Below are positions 34,793 to 46,711 of a DNA stretch of 64,000 bases, in pieces (the first letter of the stretch is position 1; each line of letters opens with the position of its first letter). The notes beneath the pieces were generated by a model. The model had not been told where the DNA came from, searched no databases, and worked only from the letters and a program-made list of their open reading frames with translations. This DNA comes from Propioniciclava soli (GTDB lineage Bacteria; Actinomycetota; Actinomycetes; Propionibacteriales; Propionibacteriaceae), in assembly GCF_014858005.1 (NCBI RefSeq), contig NZ_JACYOT010000006.1, positions 248,001 through 312,000 of the forward strand. Direction: 5' to 3'. The position numbers were made by a program, and so were the translations under genes.

Positions 34793-35030
34793 GTTCACGC
34801 GGCGCAGCCCAGGTTCACGTGGCGCAGCCCAGGTCCACGTGGCGCAGCCCAGGTTCACGTGGCGCAGCCCAGGTTCACGTGGCGCAGCTCAGGTTCACGT
34901 GGCGCAGCGGGGCTCACCCGGCGGGCTGTCCACGGGCCGCCACGTGAGCCACACGGCGCCACGTGAGCTGCACTGCGCCAAGTGAGATCCCGGTGGGCCA
35001 GGTGGCATACGGTGCGCCAAGTGCGACGCC
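34793..35030. repeat. 20-bp tandem array followed by an inverted diverged array
   Basis: Five head-to-tail copies of GGCGCAGCCCAGGTTCACGT fill 34801-34900 with one or two changes, preceded and followed by partial units. From about 34939, units of the complementary orientation (GCCACGTGAG-like) recur at 34939, 34958, 34977, 34997 and 35016, a pitch of 19-20 bp, but are more diverged. Most units contain CACGTG or CAAGTG. The array lies between convergent transcription units, and no gene is credible in 34736-35070. Confidence 0.85.
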
Positions 35031-35070
35031 CCCGGTGGGGCGCGCGGGGGGCGTCGTGACCGGTGGTCGC

Positions 35071-36927
<1,857 letters not shown>

Positions 36928-37689
36928 TCAACGGCCTCGCATGGCGCGGTTCATGCCCTTCGGGGTCGGCATGGGGCCCTTCGGGATCGGCATCTGGTTG
37001 CGCAGGTGCAGCGCCTTGAGGCGCGACTGCACCTCGGTGACCTGGAACGGGGCCAGCACCTTCGGCATCTTCTCGATGCGCTTCTGCAGGTCGCCGAGCT
37101 TCACCTGGTTGGGGGCGTCGCCGATCATGAGGGTGGTGACGGCCGTGCCGTAGCTGACCTGCCCGTGACGCCGCTCCTGCTCGCTCAGCAACTTGCGGGT
37201 GCGGCCGGGGGCTCCCTCGCCGATCAGGACGATGCCGCCGGGGCCGAGGACGCGATGCACCAGGTCGAGCTCGCGGGTCGCGGCGATGCCGAGGTCGTAG
37301 GAGTAGCGGCGCTTGTTGAGCATCTGCAACGCCACCTCGGCCGAGCCGGGCTGGCCGGCGTACCGGGTGATCATGGCGGTGCGGGCCTTGCGCGTGAGCA
37401 CCAGCATGGCGCCCAGCAGCGCCGACATGAGGGCCAGCGGCACCCACGCCCACCAGGCCAGGTTGGTCAGCAGCCCGATGGCCGCGATGACGACGATGAC
37501 GCCCACCGCGACACCCAGCATCCACCACCGCGTCGACGGGTCGATCTCGTTGGTGCGCTTGTACGCCTCGGTGAACTGGCGCCAACGCCCCCAGTCCTTG
37601 GGGTCGTCGCTGTTCTTCTTGCGCAGCTTCTCGGCCCGGATCTGTTCCTTCTGCTTCCGGGCGAGTTCCTTCGCCTTCTCGCTCGCCAT
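36928..37689 (-). CDS. DUF4191 membrane protein
   Basis: This 253-residue protein has a charged N-terminus (KAKELARKQKEQIRAEKLRK), two membrane helices at about 55-75 and 80-100, and a conserved C-terminal domain (SYDLGIAATRELDLVHRVLG, GPGGIVLIGEGAPGRTRKLL). DUF4191 genes commonly lie directly after lipA in actinobacteria, as here (75-nt gap). The function is unknown, and the constant company of lipA and glnA1 only hints at a shared context. Confidence 0.88.
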   Translation of the reverse strand: MASEKAKELARKQKEQIRAEKLRKKNSDDPKDWGRWRQFTEAYKRTNEIDPSTRWWMLGVAVGVIVVIAAIGLLTNLAWWAWVPLALMSALLGAMLVLTRKARTAMITRYAGQPGSAEVALQMLNKRRYSYDLGIAATRELDLVHRVLGPGGIVLIGEGAPGRTRKLLSEQERRHGQVSYGTAVTTLMIGDAPNQVKLGDLQKRIEKMPKVLAPFQVTEVQSRLKALHLRNQMPIPKGPMPTPKGMNRAMRGR

Positions 37690-37764
37690 GGGCTCACCAC
37701 TCCTGCTCGACTCGGTGGCCCATCCTACCGGTGCTGGGCCCAGGTGTTGACGCCGGCCGCAGGC

Positions 37765-38685
37765 TCAGCGGCGCGCCTGCAGTGCGGTGCGGTAGAGGCG
37801 TCCGGCGCGGTAGGACGAGCGGACGAGCGGCCCGGAGAGGACGCCCGAGAACCCGATCTCCTTCGCCTCGGCCTCCAGCTCGGCGAACTCCTCCGGCGTC
37901 ACCCACCGGTCGATGGGGTGGTGGAGCGCGGAGGGTCGCAGGTACTGGGTGATGGTGATGAGTTCGGTGCCCGCGTTGTGGATGTCGCGCAGCGCCTGGC
38001 TGATCTCCTCGCGGGTCTCGCCCATGCCCAGGATGAGGTTGCTCTTGGTGACCAGACCGAACGCCCGGGCCTTCTGCAGCACCGCGAGGCTGCGGTCGTA
38101 GTCGAACGCCGGCCGGATGCGCTTGAAGATGCGCGGCACGGTCTCCAGGTTGTGGGCGAACACCTCGGGACGCGCCTCGAAGACCGTCTGCAGCGGCCCG
38201 TCCTCGCCCTTGAAGTCGTCCACCAGCAGCTCTACCCCGGTGCCGGGGTTGAGCTCGCGGATCTGGCGGCACGTCTCGGCGTAGAGCCACGAGGCGCCAT
38301 CCGGCAGGTCGTCGCGCGCGACGCCGGTGACGGTGGCGTACTTCAGCCCCATCTCGCGCACCGATTCGGCGACCCGACGCGGCTCGTCACGGTCGTAGTC
38401 GGTCGGCTTGGCGGTGGCGATCTGGCAGAAGTCGCAGCGGCGCGTGCAGGCGTCCCCGCCGATCAGGAACGTGGCCTCCCGATCCTCCCAGCACTCGAAG
38501 ATGTTGGGGCAGCCCGCCTCCTGGCACACGGTGTGGAGGTCGGAGTTCTTCACCCGCGACTGCATGTCCCGGTACTCCGGGCCCATCACCGCGCGCGTCT
38601 TGATCCACGACGGCTTGCGTTCGATCGGCGTCTCGGCGTTGCGGGCCTCGATGCGGAGCAGACGGCGCGGCTGGGTGTCGGTCAC
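37765..38685 (-). CDS. lipA: Lipoyl synthase
   Basis: This 306-residue radical SAM enzyme inserts two sulfurs into octanoyl groups on lipoyl domains. The auxiliary 4Fe-4S cluster motif is [12 protein letters not shown] near residues 55-66. The radical SAM motif is CTRRCDFC near 82-89 (C-x3-C-x2-C). [20 protein letters not shown] and the C-terminal RSSYRAG (RSSY motif) are typical. The GTG start overlaps the pfkA stop by 4 nt and also follows a TACCAT box by 6 nt, so both coupling and an own leaderless promoter are possible. LipB and E2 are encoded just upstream. Confidence 0.96.
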   Translation of the reverse strand: MTDTQPRRLLRIEARNAETPIERKPSWIKTRAVMGPEYRDMQSRVKNSDLHTVCQEAGCPNIFECWEDREATFLIGGDACTRRCDFCQIATAKPTDYDRDEPRRVAESVREMGLKYATVTGVARDDLPDGASWLYAETCRQIRELNPGTGVELLVDDFKGEDGPLQTVFEARPEVFAHNLETVPRIFKRIRPAFDYDRSLAVLQKARAFGLVTKSNLILGMGETREEISQALRDIHNAGTELITITQYLRPSALHHPIDRWVTPEEFAELEAEAKEIGFSGVLSGPLVRSSYRAGRLYRTALQARR

Positions 38686-40931
38686 CGTTCCATGGTAGTC
38701 GGCCGTGCCCCGCGCCCCGTCAGCGACCCGGGTGCGGACGCGACGCCGGGCGTCCGGGTGAGGTCGTGCAGCACGGGCTTGAGCTCCAGCCACCACTGCT
38801 CCAGCGGACGCCGCGCCTGCCAGTCCACCAGCTCGTCGAGGTCGCGGACGTCCCGCATCCCGTCCGGGGTGACGAACACGTGCTGGTCGGCGCCGGACGC
38901 GAGCTGCTCGGTCACCCACTGCATCGCCTGGGAGGCGAGCCGGACGCCGTTGATGCGGTCGAACGGCGAGGGCGCCCCGCCCTGCTGGACGTGCCCGAGC
39001 ACGCTGCCGCGGACGCTGAACTCGCCCCGGCCCTCGGCCTCGAACATCCGGGTGATGAGGTCGGTGGTGTAGAAGGGGGACGCCTCTTCGTTGCGGATCG
39101 CGAGGTAGAACGACCGGCCGCTGCGGAACCCCTCGACCATCGCGTCGATGTCGGTCTTCAGGTCGGCGATCGTGATGCCGTCCTCGTGCAGGTAGACCCG
39201 CTCGGCGCCGACGGCCACGCCCGTGGTCAGCGTCAGGAAGCCGCAGTGGCGCCCCATCGTCTCCACCACGAACGCACGCTTCGCCGCCGAGGCGGACATC
39301 TTGATGAGGTCCACCGACGACACGGCCACGTTCAGCGCCGTGTCCGCCCCCACCGCCATCTGCAGGCCGGGCAGGTTGTTGTCGATCGAGCACGGCACCA
39401 CGACGATCGGGAGCCGCAGCGCCGGGAACCGCTTGCGTTCCGCATGGATCAGCGTGAGGGCTCGGTAGGCGTTGAAGCCGCCGATGATGATGAGGGCGTC
39501 CAACCCGGAGGTCTCGATCGAGCGTGAGAGGGCGTAGAGGTCCTCCTCGGTCGGAATCGTCCGGCGCGTCCCCAGGTTCGCCCCGCCGGATGCCGTCCAC
39601 CCCTCCACGTCGCCCCAGCCGAGCCGGCGGATGTCGCCGTCGATCAGCCCGGGGAAGCCGCCGTGGACGCCGAACATCTCATGCCCGCGGTCGATCCCCA
39701 GCCGGATGACGGCCGCCGCCGTGGCGTTCATGCCCGGCGCCAGGCCACCGCAGTGCAGGACGCCGATCTGGCGGCAGTCCTCGAGCGGTTCGGCGTCCGG
39801 CCGCGCCTCCGAGAGCTGGTGAAAAGCCTGCGTCATCTGGACGAACGATCGCCCGCGGGCGGCCATCGCCTCGTCGTAGCGGCCCTCCTCGATGAGGGAC
39901 GCCACCCGCCGCGTCGCAGCGACCGCCTCCATGAGCGGCATGAACGTGGGCCGGTTGCCGCGCACGGCGACGAGCTGCGGTTCGCGATCGCCGCGCAGCA
40001 CCTCCCCGACGGCGGCGTGGCCGAGCATGGTCGCCATCCAGCGGTCGTACGCGCTCGGCGTCCCGCCCCGTTGGACGTGGCCGAGGATCGTCACGCGGGC
40101 GTCCTCGCCCATCTCGTCGGCCAGCACCGCGCGGACGTCCTCGGGCGTGATCGGGTTGCCCTGCCGGTCCTGCGTCCCCTCGGCGATCACCACGATGGAC
40201 GTCCGCCGCCCGGCGCGCCGGCTCTGGCGCAGCACGTGGGACATGTGCTGCTTCCAGTCGTCGGCCGGCGGCGACTCGGGGATCAACACGTAGTCGGCCG
40301 CCCCCGCGATGGCGCTCATGACCGCCAGGTAGCCGCAGTGCCGGCCCATCACCTCGACCACGAAGGAGCGCTGGTGGCTGGCGGCGGTGCTGCTGATGGC
40401 GTCGATGGCCTCGGTGATTCGGTGCAGCGCGGAGTCCGTGCCGATCGTCATGTCGGTGCCGACCATGTCGTTGTCGATCGAGCCGACCAGGCCGGCGATG
40501 ACGAGTTGCGCGTGCCGCTCGGCCTGCTCGGCGGTGATCTCGCCCGCGTCGGCCAGCTCGGCAACGAAGGCGGGCCACTCCTCGCGCAGCCGGTCGGTGC
40601 CGGTGAGGGACCCGTCGCCGCCGATGACGATGATGCGATCGATGCCGTGCGTGATGAGATTCAGCGCCGCCCGCTTGCGCCCGTCGCGCTCGCGGAACGC
40701 CGCGCACCGGGCGGTGCCGATGACCGTGCCGCCGCGGGCCAGGACGTTGCCGACGTCGTCCCACTCCAGGCGGCGGATCTGGTCGCCGCCGTCGACGGCG
40801 CCCTGCCAGCCCTCGTGGATGCCGAACACCTCGGCACCCGCCTGGATGCCGGCCCGGACGACGGCCCGCACGGCCGCGTTCATGCCCTGGGCGTCGCCCC
40901 CCGACGTCAGCACTCCGATCCGGACCGTCAC
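38682..40931 (-). CDS. pfkA: Tandem-domain ATP-dependent 6-phosphofructokinase (eukaryotic-like)
   Basis: This 749-residue protein contains two PFK domains. The N-terminal half is catalytic: [59 protein letters not shown] (Gly after GGD, which fits ATP use), [19 protein letters not shown], and [11 protein letters not shown]. The C-terminal half is degenerate ([15 protein letters not shown] in place of [28 protein letters not shown]), as in animal and fungal PFKs where that half binds effectors. The end ([13 protein letters not shown]) also matches animal PFKs. The GTG start follows GGAGGAAAG. It commits fructose 6-phosphate to glycolysis. It sits between lipB and lipA. Confidence 0.9.
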   Translation of the reverse strand: MTVRIGVLTSGGDAQGMNAAVRAVVRAGIQAGAEVFGIHEGWQGAVDGGDQIRRLEWDDVGNVLARGGTVIGTARCAAFRERDGRKRAALNLITHGIDRIIVIGGDGSLTGTDRLREEWPAFVAELADAGEITAEQAERHAQLVIAGLVGSIDNDMVGTDMTIGTDSALHRITEAIDAISSTAASHQRSFVVEVMGRHCGYLAVMSAIAGAADYVLIPESPPADDWKQHMSHVLRQSRRAGRRTSIVVIAEGTQDRQGNPITPEDVRAVLADEMGEDARVTILGHVQRGGTPSAYDRWMATMLGHAAVGEVLRGDREPQLVAVRGNRPTFMPLMEAVAATRRVASLIEEGRYDEAMAARGRSFVQMTQAFHQLSEARPDAEPLEDCRQIGVLHCGGLAPGMNATAAAVIRLGIDRGHEMFGVHGGFPGLIDGDIRRLGWGDVEGWTASGGANLGTRRTIPTEEDLYALSRSIETSGLDALIIIGGFNAYRALTLIHAERKRFPALRLPIVVVPCSIDNNLPGLQMAVGADTALNVAVSSVDLIKMSASAAKRAFVVETMGRHCGFLTLTTGVAVGAERVYLHEDGITIADLKTDIDAMVEGFRSGRSFYLAIRNEEASPFYTTDLITRMFEAEGRGEFSVRGSVLGHVQQGGAPSPFDRINGVRLASQAMQWVTEQLASGADQHVFVTPDGMRDVRDLDELVDWQARRPLEQWWLELKPVLHDLTRTPGVASAPGSLTGRGARPTTMER
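38692..38697 (-). promoter_or_regulatory. Possible leaderless -10 (TACCAT) of lipA inside pfkA
   Basis: TACCAT on the minus strand ends 6 nt before the lipA GTG. It lies within the last pfkA codons, so it may allow lipA expression independent of pfkA. Confidence 0.4.
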
Positions 40932-40979
40932 GCGCTTTCCTCCCGTTCGTCGAACCGCTGCCAGCCTAACGAAGCCGGG

Positions 40980-41717
40980 TTACGCGGGGGTGTCCTCCGT
41001 CCAGGCGAAGGACAACTGTTCGCGCAGCAGCGGTTCGAGCTGGCGGGCGACCTCGACCAACGCGGGCGCGGGGCGTCCGAGCTCGTGCTCCAGCGACGTC
41101 ACGCCGGCGTCGGCGATGCCGCAGGGGATGATGTTGCCGAACGCACCGGTCGCCTCGGCGCGCACGTTGAGCGCGAAGCCGTGCAGCGTCGTCATGCGGG
41201 AGACCCGGATGCCGATCGCGCAGATCTTGCGCTCCGGGCGTCCCCCGGAGGGAGCGAGCCAGACGCCGGTGCGGCCCTCGACGCGGCCGGCGGGGACGCC
41301 GTGGGCGTCCAGCAGATCGATGACCGCCTGCTCGAGGCGGCGAACGTACTCCAACGGGCCGATCTGGCGGGTCAGCCCGACGATGGGGTAGCCCACGAGC
41401 TGGCCCGGGCCGTGGTAGGTGATCTTGCCGCCACGGTCGACGTCGACGACGGGGGTACCGTCGAAGGGACGCTCGGCCGGCAGCGTCCGCCGACCGGCCG
41501 TGTACACCGGGTCGTGCTCGACGAACAACACCTGCGGCGGCAGCTCACCGGCCACCACCTGGGCGTGCACGGCGCGCTGCACGTCCCAGGTCGCCATGTA
41601 CTCCCCCCGGGTGGGCGGGGTGTCGGCCAGCCCCAGGTAGTGGAAGCCGAGCGGGCCGGGCCCGGCCGCACCGGCGTTCACGACGCCGGAGCTGGCCGGC
41701 CCGGCCAGGGGCGTCAC
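40980..41717 (-). CDS. lipB: Octanoyl-[acyl-carrier-protein]:protein N-octanoyltransferase
   Basis: This 245-residue enzyme moves octanoate from ACP to lipoyl domains, the step before LipA. Recognisable motifs are [35 protein letters not shown] and [20 protein letters not shown] with the catalytic Lys. [20 protein letters not shown] contains the acyl-thioester Cys. The start overlaps the sucB stop by 4 nt, so E2 and its lipoylating enzyme are translationally coupled. Confidence 0.95.
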   Translation of the reverse strand: MTPLAGPASSGVVNAGAAGPGPLGFHYLGLADTPPTRGEYMATWDVQRAVHAQVVAGELPPQVLFVEHDPVYTAGRRTLPAERPFDGTPVVDVDRGGKITYHGPGQLVGYPIVGLTRQIGPLEYVRRLEQAVIDLLDAHGVPAGRVEGRTGVWLAPSGGRPERKICAIGIRVSRMTTLHGFALNVRAEATGAFGNIIPCGIADAGVTSLEHELGRPAPALVEVARQLEPLLREQLSFAWTEDTPA

Positions 41718-43558
41718 AGGCCGAACTCGGCGCCGAACGCGCCCTCCTCGAGCCGCGCCTTCACGAAGCTCAGGAAGCGGGCGGCGTCCGCGCCGTCGAC
41801 CAGGCGGTGGTCGTAGCTCAGCGAGAGGTACATCATGTCGCGGATCGCGATGACCTCGCCGAGCTTCGCATCCTTGATCACCATCGGGCGCTTCACCAGC
41901 GCACCCGTGCCGAGGATGCCCGACTGCGGCTGGTTGATGATGGGCGTGTCGAACAGCGTGCCGGCCGAGCCGTAGTTGGTGATGGTGAACGTGCCGCCGC
42001 TCAGCTCGTCGGGGCCGATCTTGCCGTCACGGGTCCGCTTCGCGATGTCGCCGATCTTCTTGGCGAGCGCCGTCACGGTGAGGTCGCCGGCATCCTTGAT
42101 CACCGGCACCATGAGGCCGCGCTCGGTGTCCACCGCGATGCCCATGTGCTCGGCGTCGTGGTAGGTCACCTGGCCGGCCTCGGTGTCCAGCTCCGCGTTC
42201 AACATCGCGAACTGCCGCAGGCCCTCGGTCGCCGCCTTCACGATGAACGGAAGGTACGACAGCGAAGCACCCTCGCGCGCCTTGAAGTCGTCCTTGGCGC
42301 GCGCCCGGAGCTGGCTGATCGCCGTCAGGTCGACCTCAACGGTCGCCGTCAGCTGGGCCGAGCCCTGGAGCGACTCCATCATGCGCGAGGCGATCACCTT
42401 GCGCATGCGGCTGATCTTCTCCGTCGTGCCGCGCTTGCTGTCCGGCTTCGCGTCGGCCTTCGGCGTGGACGGCTGCGGCGCGGCCTGGGGCTGCTCGGCG
42501 GCTGCCTCCTGCTTCGGGGCCTCCTGCTTCGGCGCCTCGGCGGCCTTCTTTGCCTCCTCGGCGGCGGCCAGGACGTCCTGCTTGCGGATGCGACCGCCCA
42601 CGCCGGTGCCCGTCAGCGAGCTGAGGTCCACGTCGTGCTGGGAGGCCAGCTTGCGCACCAGCGGCGTCACGTAACCCACGTCGCTCGAGCCGGCGGCACG
42701 CCGCGGTGCGGCCGTCCCGGGGGTGGGGGCCTCGGAGCCCGAACCCTTCGCGGGCGCCTCGTCCTTCGGCTCGGCGGGGGTTCCGGGGGTGTCTGCCGGA
42801 GCGGACTCCCCGGAGGACGCGTTCGCCGCATCGGCGGCGGCGCCCTCCTCCTCGGCCACCTCGCCGGCGTCCGGGGCAGGAGCCACGGACTCCTGCTGCG
42901 CGCCGGCTTGGTCGGGGTCGCCGATGATGGCGAGGACGGCGCCGCCCTCGGCGGTTTCGTCCTCGTTGACCTTGATCTCAAGGAGGGTGCCGGCGACGGG
43001 GGAGGGGATCTCGGTGTCGACCTTGTCGGTGGACACCTCGACGAGGGCTTCGTCGGCCTCGACGGTGTCGCCGACCTCCTTGAGCCAGCGGCTGATGGTG
43101 CCCTCGGTCACGGACTCGCCGAGTGCGGGGAGGGTGACGTCGGTGCCGGAGGTGGCCGCGCCGCCGCCGGACGGCTTCGGGGCGGGCTTGGGTGCCTCGG
43201 CCTCGTCGTCGGCTTCGGTGGAGGGCTTGCCCTCCTGCGCCAGGGGCGGCTCGTCGTCGGCGGGGGCGTCCGCCTGGCCGCTGTCGTCGGCGGGGGCGTC
43301 GGACGAGGTGCCGGCCTGGTCGGGGTCGCCGATGATGGCGAGGACGGCGCCGACCTCGGCGGTTTCGTCCTCGTTGACCTTGATTTCGAGCAGGGTGCCG
43401 GCCACGGGGGAGGGGATCTCGGTGTCGACCTTGTCGGTGGACACCTCGACGAGGGCTTCGTCGGCCTCGACGGTGTCGCCGACCTCCTTGAGCCAGCGGC
43501 TGATGGTGCCCTCGGTCACGGACTCGCCGAGTGCGGGGAGAGGGACTTCTGTCGACAT
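41714..43558 (-). CDS. sucB: Dihydrolipoamide acyltransferase E2 with two lipoyl domains
   Basis: This 614-residue 2-oxoacid dehydrogenase E2 has two N-terminal lipoyl domains (about 1-85 and 120-215), each with the lipoylated lysine in [10 protein letters not shown]. Acidic linkers, a peripheral-subunit-binding domain ([20 protein letters not shown]) near 300 and a catalytic acyltransferase domain ending [16 protein letters not shown] (catalytic His and Asp) follow. The family is named succinyltransferase (SucB) in actinobacteria, but the M. tuberculosis protein (DlaT) serves pyruvate dehydrogenase, so the substrate is uncertain. The two lipoyl domains are 137 bp identical at DNA level (42996-43132 and 43404-43540). 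Confidence 0.93.
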   Translation of the reverse strand: MSTEVPLPALGESVTEGTISRWLKEVGDTVEADEALVEVSTDKVDTEIPSPVAGTLLEIKVNEDETAEVGAVLAIIGDPDQAGTSSDAPADDSGQADAPADDEPPLAQEGKPSTEADDEAEAPKPAPKPSGGGAATSGTDVTLPALGESVTEGTISRWLKEVGDTVEADEALVEVSTDKVDTEIPSPVAGTLLEIKVNEDETAEGGAVLAIIGDPDQAGAQQESVAPAPDAGEVAEEEGAAADAANASSGESAPADTPGTPAEPKDEAPAKGSGSEAPTPGTAAPRRAAGSSDVGYVTPLVRKLASQHDVDLSSLTGTGVGGRIRKQDVLAAAEEAKKAAEAPKQEAPKQEAAAEQPQAAPQPSTPKADAKPDSKRGTTEKISRMRKVIASRMMESLQGSAQLTATVEVDLTAISQLRARAKDDFKAREGASLSYLPFIVKAATEGLRQFAMLNAELDTEAGQVTYHDAEHMGIAVDTERGLMVPVIKDAGDLTVTALAKKIGDIAKRTRDGKIGPDELSGGTFTITNYGSAGTLFDTPIINQPQSGILGTGALVKRPMVIKDAKLGEVIAIRDMMYLSLSYDHRLVDGADAARFLSFVKARLEEGAFGAEFGL

Positions 43559-43683
43559 GGCTGTCAGGCTCCTTCGTCGGTGCTGTCGTCGTGGTTGGCC
43601 GATCGGGGGCCAGCCTAGCCGTCCGATCCGACACGCACACCCATCGCGTGGCGAACCGGACGGTGCTCCTCAGCGGAGCGGGA

Positions 43684-45180
43684 TCAACCGCGGGCCAGGT
43701 CCCGCGCGAGGCTGACCAGGGTGCGGACGGCGAAGCCCGTGCCGTACTTCGGCGTGTAGTCACGCGGGGCGTTGCCGTTCCAGGCCGGCCCGGCGATGTC
43801 GAGGTGCGCCCACGGGCGTCCCTCGCCGGCGAACTCGCGCAGGAACGCGGCCGCCGTGAGTGCGCCGCCGTAGCGGCTCTTGCCGGAGCTCACCAGATCG
43901 GCCACATCGCTGGAGAGGTTGTCCTTGATCTCCTCGGGGATCGGCAGGTGCCAGAAGGGCTCCCCGGACGACTCCGCGGCATCGAGCAGCAGATCGGCGG
44001 TCGCGTCGTCGGACGCCATCAGCCCGGCGGTCCGCTCGCCGAGGGCGACGAGGCACGCACCGGTCAGGGTCGCGACATCGACGAGCAGGTCGGGGTCATC
44101 CTCGCCGGCGCGCACGAGGGCGTCCGCCATGACGATGCGCCCCTCGGCGTCGGAGTTGGCGTTCTCCACGGTCGTGCCGCCGTACATGGTGAGCACGTCG
44201 GAGGGACGGTAGGCCGTGCCCGACGGCATGTTCTCCGCCAGGGGCGCCCATGCGGTCACCTTCACCTTCAGCTTCAACTCGGCGATGGCGGCCACGGCCG
44301 CGAGCACCGCGGCCGCCCCGCCCATGTCGCACTTCATGGTGTACATGCCGTCGGCGGGCTTGAGGTTGAGGCCACCGGTGTCGAACGTGATGCCCTTGCC
44401 CACCAGCGCCAGGTGGGCCTTCGCGCCGCGCGGGTTGTGCGTCGCGCGCACCAGCCGCGGCGGACGGGCCGAACCGCCGCCGACGGCGAGGATGCCGCCG
44501 TAGCCACCCCGGGCCAGGGCCTTCTCGTCCAGCACCTCGACGTCGAGCCGCGTGCCCTTGGCCATGTCCCGCACGTCGTCGGCGAACGTCTCGGGGTAGA
44601 GGGCGTTGGCGGGGGTGTTCACCCAGTCGCGGGCGCGGCAGACGGCCTTCGCGACGGTCTCACCCTCGGCCACCGCCGCAGCCGCGGCGGGGGCGTCCGA
44701 CACGATCGTGACCGCGCCGATCGGGCGCGCGGCCTTCGTGGCGGACGCCTTCGCGTAGCTGTAGGCGCCCAGCAGGGCGCCCTCCGTGACGCCGCGGATG
44801 ACCTCGGGCTCGACGGCCTCGAGGCTCACCGCGACAGAAAGGCTGCGGTCGCCGGCCAAGCGCGCGGCCGCGCGCACGGCGTTGCCGGTGGCCCGACGCA
44901 CCTGCTCGGGCGTCACGTCAACACCGCCGACACCCACCACGACGACGACGGGCGAGCCGGGCAGCGCCACGACCGTCCCGGGCTTGGGCAGGGCGCCCAG
45001 CGTCTGGGCCGCCTCCATCAACGGGCTGCCCGAACGCTTCGACCACGCCTTGTCGACGTCGTCCGGGACGCCGACGAGCACAGAGGAACCCAGGGCCTCG
45101 GCCATCCCGACGACGAGGACGTCCGTCGAGGACGGCACGGAGGTGGCGGAGGTGATGGTGGGCAGTTCGGAGACGGGCAC
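43684..45180 (-). CDS. pepA: Leucyl aminopeptidase (M17)
   Basis: This 498-residue di-metal peptidase has an N-terminal macro-like domain (about 1-170) and a C-terminal catalytic domain. The motifs are [20 protein letters not shown] (Lys and Asp ligands), [14 protein letters not shown] and [18 protein letters not shown] (NTDAEGRL-type signature with metal Asp/Glu and the catalytic Arg). It removes N-terminal residues from peptides in the cytosol, which fits a nearby peptide importer. GTG 45180 is chosen because GAGAGGAA lies just upstream. A TAGGGT box farther upstream suggests a leadered mRNA. Confidence 0.93.
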   Translation of the reverse strand: MPVSELPTITSATSVPSSTDVLVVGMAEALGSSVLVGVPDDVDKAWSKRSGSPLMEAAQTLGALPKPGTVVALPGSPVVVVVGVGGVDVTPEQVRRATGNAVRAAARLAGDRSLSVAVSLEAVEPEVIRGVTEGALLGAYSYAKASATKAARPIGAVTIVSDAPAAAAAVAEGETVAKAVCRARDWVNTPANALYPETFADDVRDMAKGTRLDVEVLDEKALARGGYGGILAVGGGSARPPRLVRATHNPRGAKAHLALVGKGITFDTGGLNLKPADGMYTMKCDMGGAAAVLAAVAAIAELKLKVKVTAWAPLAENMPSGTAYRPSDVLTMYGGTTVENANSDAEGRIVMADALVRAGEDDPDLLVDVATLTGACLVALGERTAGLMASDDATADLLLDAAESSGEPFWHLPIPEEIKDNLSSDVADLVSSGKSRYGGALTAAAFLREFAGEGRPWAHLDIAGPAWNGNAPRDYTPKYGTGFAVRTLVSLARDLARG

Positions 45181-45243
45181 GAGGGTTCCTCTCTGGGTGC
45201 TGGAGTCTGGGCGCAAAGACTCGTCCCCACCCTATCCCCACGC

Positions 45244-45249
45244 TACGTT
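45244..45249 (+). promoter_or_regulatory. Leaderless -10 (TACGTT) of gcvT
   Basis: TACGTT lies 6 nt before the gcvT ATG. This leaves no space for a glycine riboswitch in the mRNA. Confidence 0.5.
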
Positions 45250-45255
45250 GGGGCC

Positions 45256-46350
45256 ATGGCCGACCTGCTCACCTCGCCCCTGCACGACCGTCACGTCGCC
45301 CTCGGGGCGAAGTTCGCCGAGTTCGGCGGGTGGAGCATGCCGCTGCAGTACGCCGGCGTCGTCGCCGAGCACCACGCGGTGCGCCAGGCCGTCGGCGTGT
45401 TCGACGTCAGCCACCTCGGCAAGGCCCGCATCAGCGGCCCGGGCGCCCGGGCGTTCGTCAACGCCTGCCTCACCAACGACCTCGACCGCATCGGCCCGGG
45501 CCAGGCGCAGTACACGCTGTGCTGCGCGCCCGACGGGGGCGTCGTCGACGACCTGATCGTCTACCTGCGCGCCGACGACGACGTGTTCTGCATCCCCAAC
45601 GCGGCGAACACGGCCGAGGTCGTCCGGTTGCTGGCCGAGGCCGCGCCGGAGGGCCTCACGGTGGAGAACCAGCACGCCGAGTTCGCCGTCATCGCCGTCC
45701 AGGGGCCGTTGTCGGACGACGTGCTGACCGCGCTGGGCGTCGATGCGGAGTTCGACTACATGCAGTTCCGCACCGGCCGCATCGCCGACGCGGAGCTCAC
45801 CGTCTGCCGCACGGGCTACACCGGCGAGCGTGGGTACGAGCTCGTGTGCCGCAGCGAGGACGCCGGCGCGGTGTGGGACGCGGTGATGGCGGCCGGGGCC
45901 GACCTCGGCATCACCCCTTGTGGCCTGGGCGCCCGTGACACCCTGCGCACCGAGATGGGGTACGCCCTGCACGGGCACGAGCTGTCGCCCGAGATCACTC
46001 CGGTCATGGCCGGTCTGGTGTGGGCCGTGGGCTGGGACAAGCCGACCTTCTGGGGGGCGGACGCCCTCCGCGCCGAGCGCGCCGCCGGGCCGTCGCGCCG
46101 CCTGCGCGCGCTGCAGGCACCGGGCCGGGCCATCCCGCGGCCGGGGATGGACGTGGTGGACGCCGACGGCGCGGTGATCGGCACCGTCACCTCGGGCACC
46201 TTCTCGCCGACGCTGACGGTGGGCATCGGCTTGGCCCTGCTCGACCCGCCCTTCAAGCCGGGCAGCGAGGTGGGCGTCGCCGTGCGCAACCGCATCGAGC
46301 CGTTCAGCGTCGAGAAGGCGCCCCTGGTCACCCCCCAGGTGCGCGCCTGA
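45256..46350 (+). CDS. gcvT: Glycine cleavage system T protein (aminomethyltransferase)
   Basis: This 364-residue folate-binding enzyme releases ammonia from the aminomethyl-lipoyl H protein and makes methylene-tetrahydrofolate. Motifs: [53 protein letters not shown] (folate-binding region), [20 protein letters not shown] and a C-terminal barrel with [20 protein letters not shown]. The other gcv genes are not in the window. Its position beside lipoylation genes is conserved in actinobacteria and fits its lipoyl-dependent partner. Confidence 0.94.
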   Translation: MADLLTSPLHDRHVALGAKFAEFGGWSMPLQYAGVVAEHHAVRQAVGVFDVSHLGKARISGPGARAFVNACLTNDLDRIGPGQAQYTLCCAPDGGVVDDLIVYLRADDDVFCIPNAANTAEVVRLLAEAAPEGLTVENQHAEFAVIAVQGPLSDDVLTALGVDAEFDYMQFRTGRIADAELTVCRTGYTGERGYELVCRSEDAGAVWDAVMAAGADLGITPCGLGARDTLRTEMGYALHGHELSPEITPVMAGLVWAVGWDKPTFWGADALRAERAAGPSRRLRALQAPGRAIPRPGMDVVDADGAVIGTVTSGTFSPTLTVGIGLALLDPPFKPGSEVGVAVRNRIEPFSVEKAPLVTPQVRA

Positions 46351-46410
46351 GCCCCGCCCCGCTGCGGCCCCGCACGAGCGGCTGCCGACGCGCGGAGGGG
46401 CCGTCGAGGA

Positions 46411-46464
46411 GCATGTGGACCCGAGGAAATGGCGCCATGGCGCCATTTCCTCGGGTCCAAATGC
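46411..46464. repeat. 54-bp near-perfect palindrome, copy 2 of a dispersed element
   Basis: Two 27-bp arms match at 26 positions and meet at GGCGCCATGGCGCC. The element lies between the convergent genes gcvT and the small gene at 46517. A diverged copy lies at 27349-27400 between divergent genes. There is no T-run, so simple terminator function is not obvious. Confidence 0.8.
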
Positions 46465-46516
46465 AAATCACCGGCGAGTCACCGGCGAGTCGCCAGCGAG
46501 TCGCGGGGCGCGTTGG

Positions 46517-46711
46517 TCATGCCAAGAGGCTCATGGGGCCGTAGAGGACGTGGTCGTCCTCCATCAGCGTGACGTCGGTGACGCCGGCGTCCACCAGGTC
46601 CTCGTACGAACCGGTGAGCCAGGCCTCGGCGTCCGCCCGGGTGGGGAAGCACTGCCCCAGGCCGGTGTCGCGGTCGTCCACCGTCTGCTCGGTCACCCAG
46701 CGGAACGACAT
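46517..46711 (-). CDS. Small conserved protein coupled to DUF3043 gene
   Basis: This is a 64-residue protein (FRWVTEQTVDDRDTGLGQCF with PTRADAEAWLTGSYEDL). The ATG overlaps the stop of the DUF3043 gene by 1 nt (TGATG), so translation is coupled. There is no signal or membrane segment. Small proteins of this pattern occur in other actinobacteria, and the function is unknown. Confidence 0.65.
   Translation of the reverse strand: MSFRWVTEQTVDDRDTGLGQCFPTRADAEAWLTGSYEDLVDAGVTDVTLMEDDHVLYGPMSLLA

Noticed and set aside
34801-34900. CRISPR-like repeat array
   Set aside because: The 20-bp units are directly adjacent with no unique spacers and there are no cas genes. It is a tandem repeat.
41807-43618. 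603-codon plus-strand open frame opposite sucB
   Set aside because: Its repetitive Gly/Arg/Leu/Val-rich composition mirrors the lipoyl repeats of sucB and it shows no domain.
45181-45255. Glycine riboswitch upstream of gcvT
   Set aside because: The predicted transcript starts at the ATG and the interval shows no riboswitch-like tandem helices.
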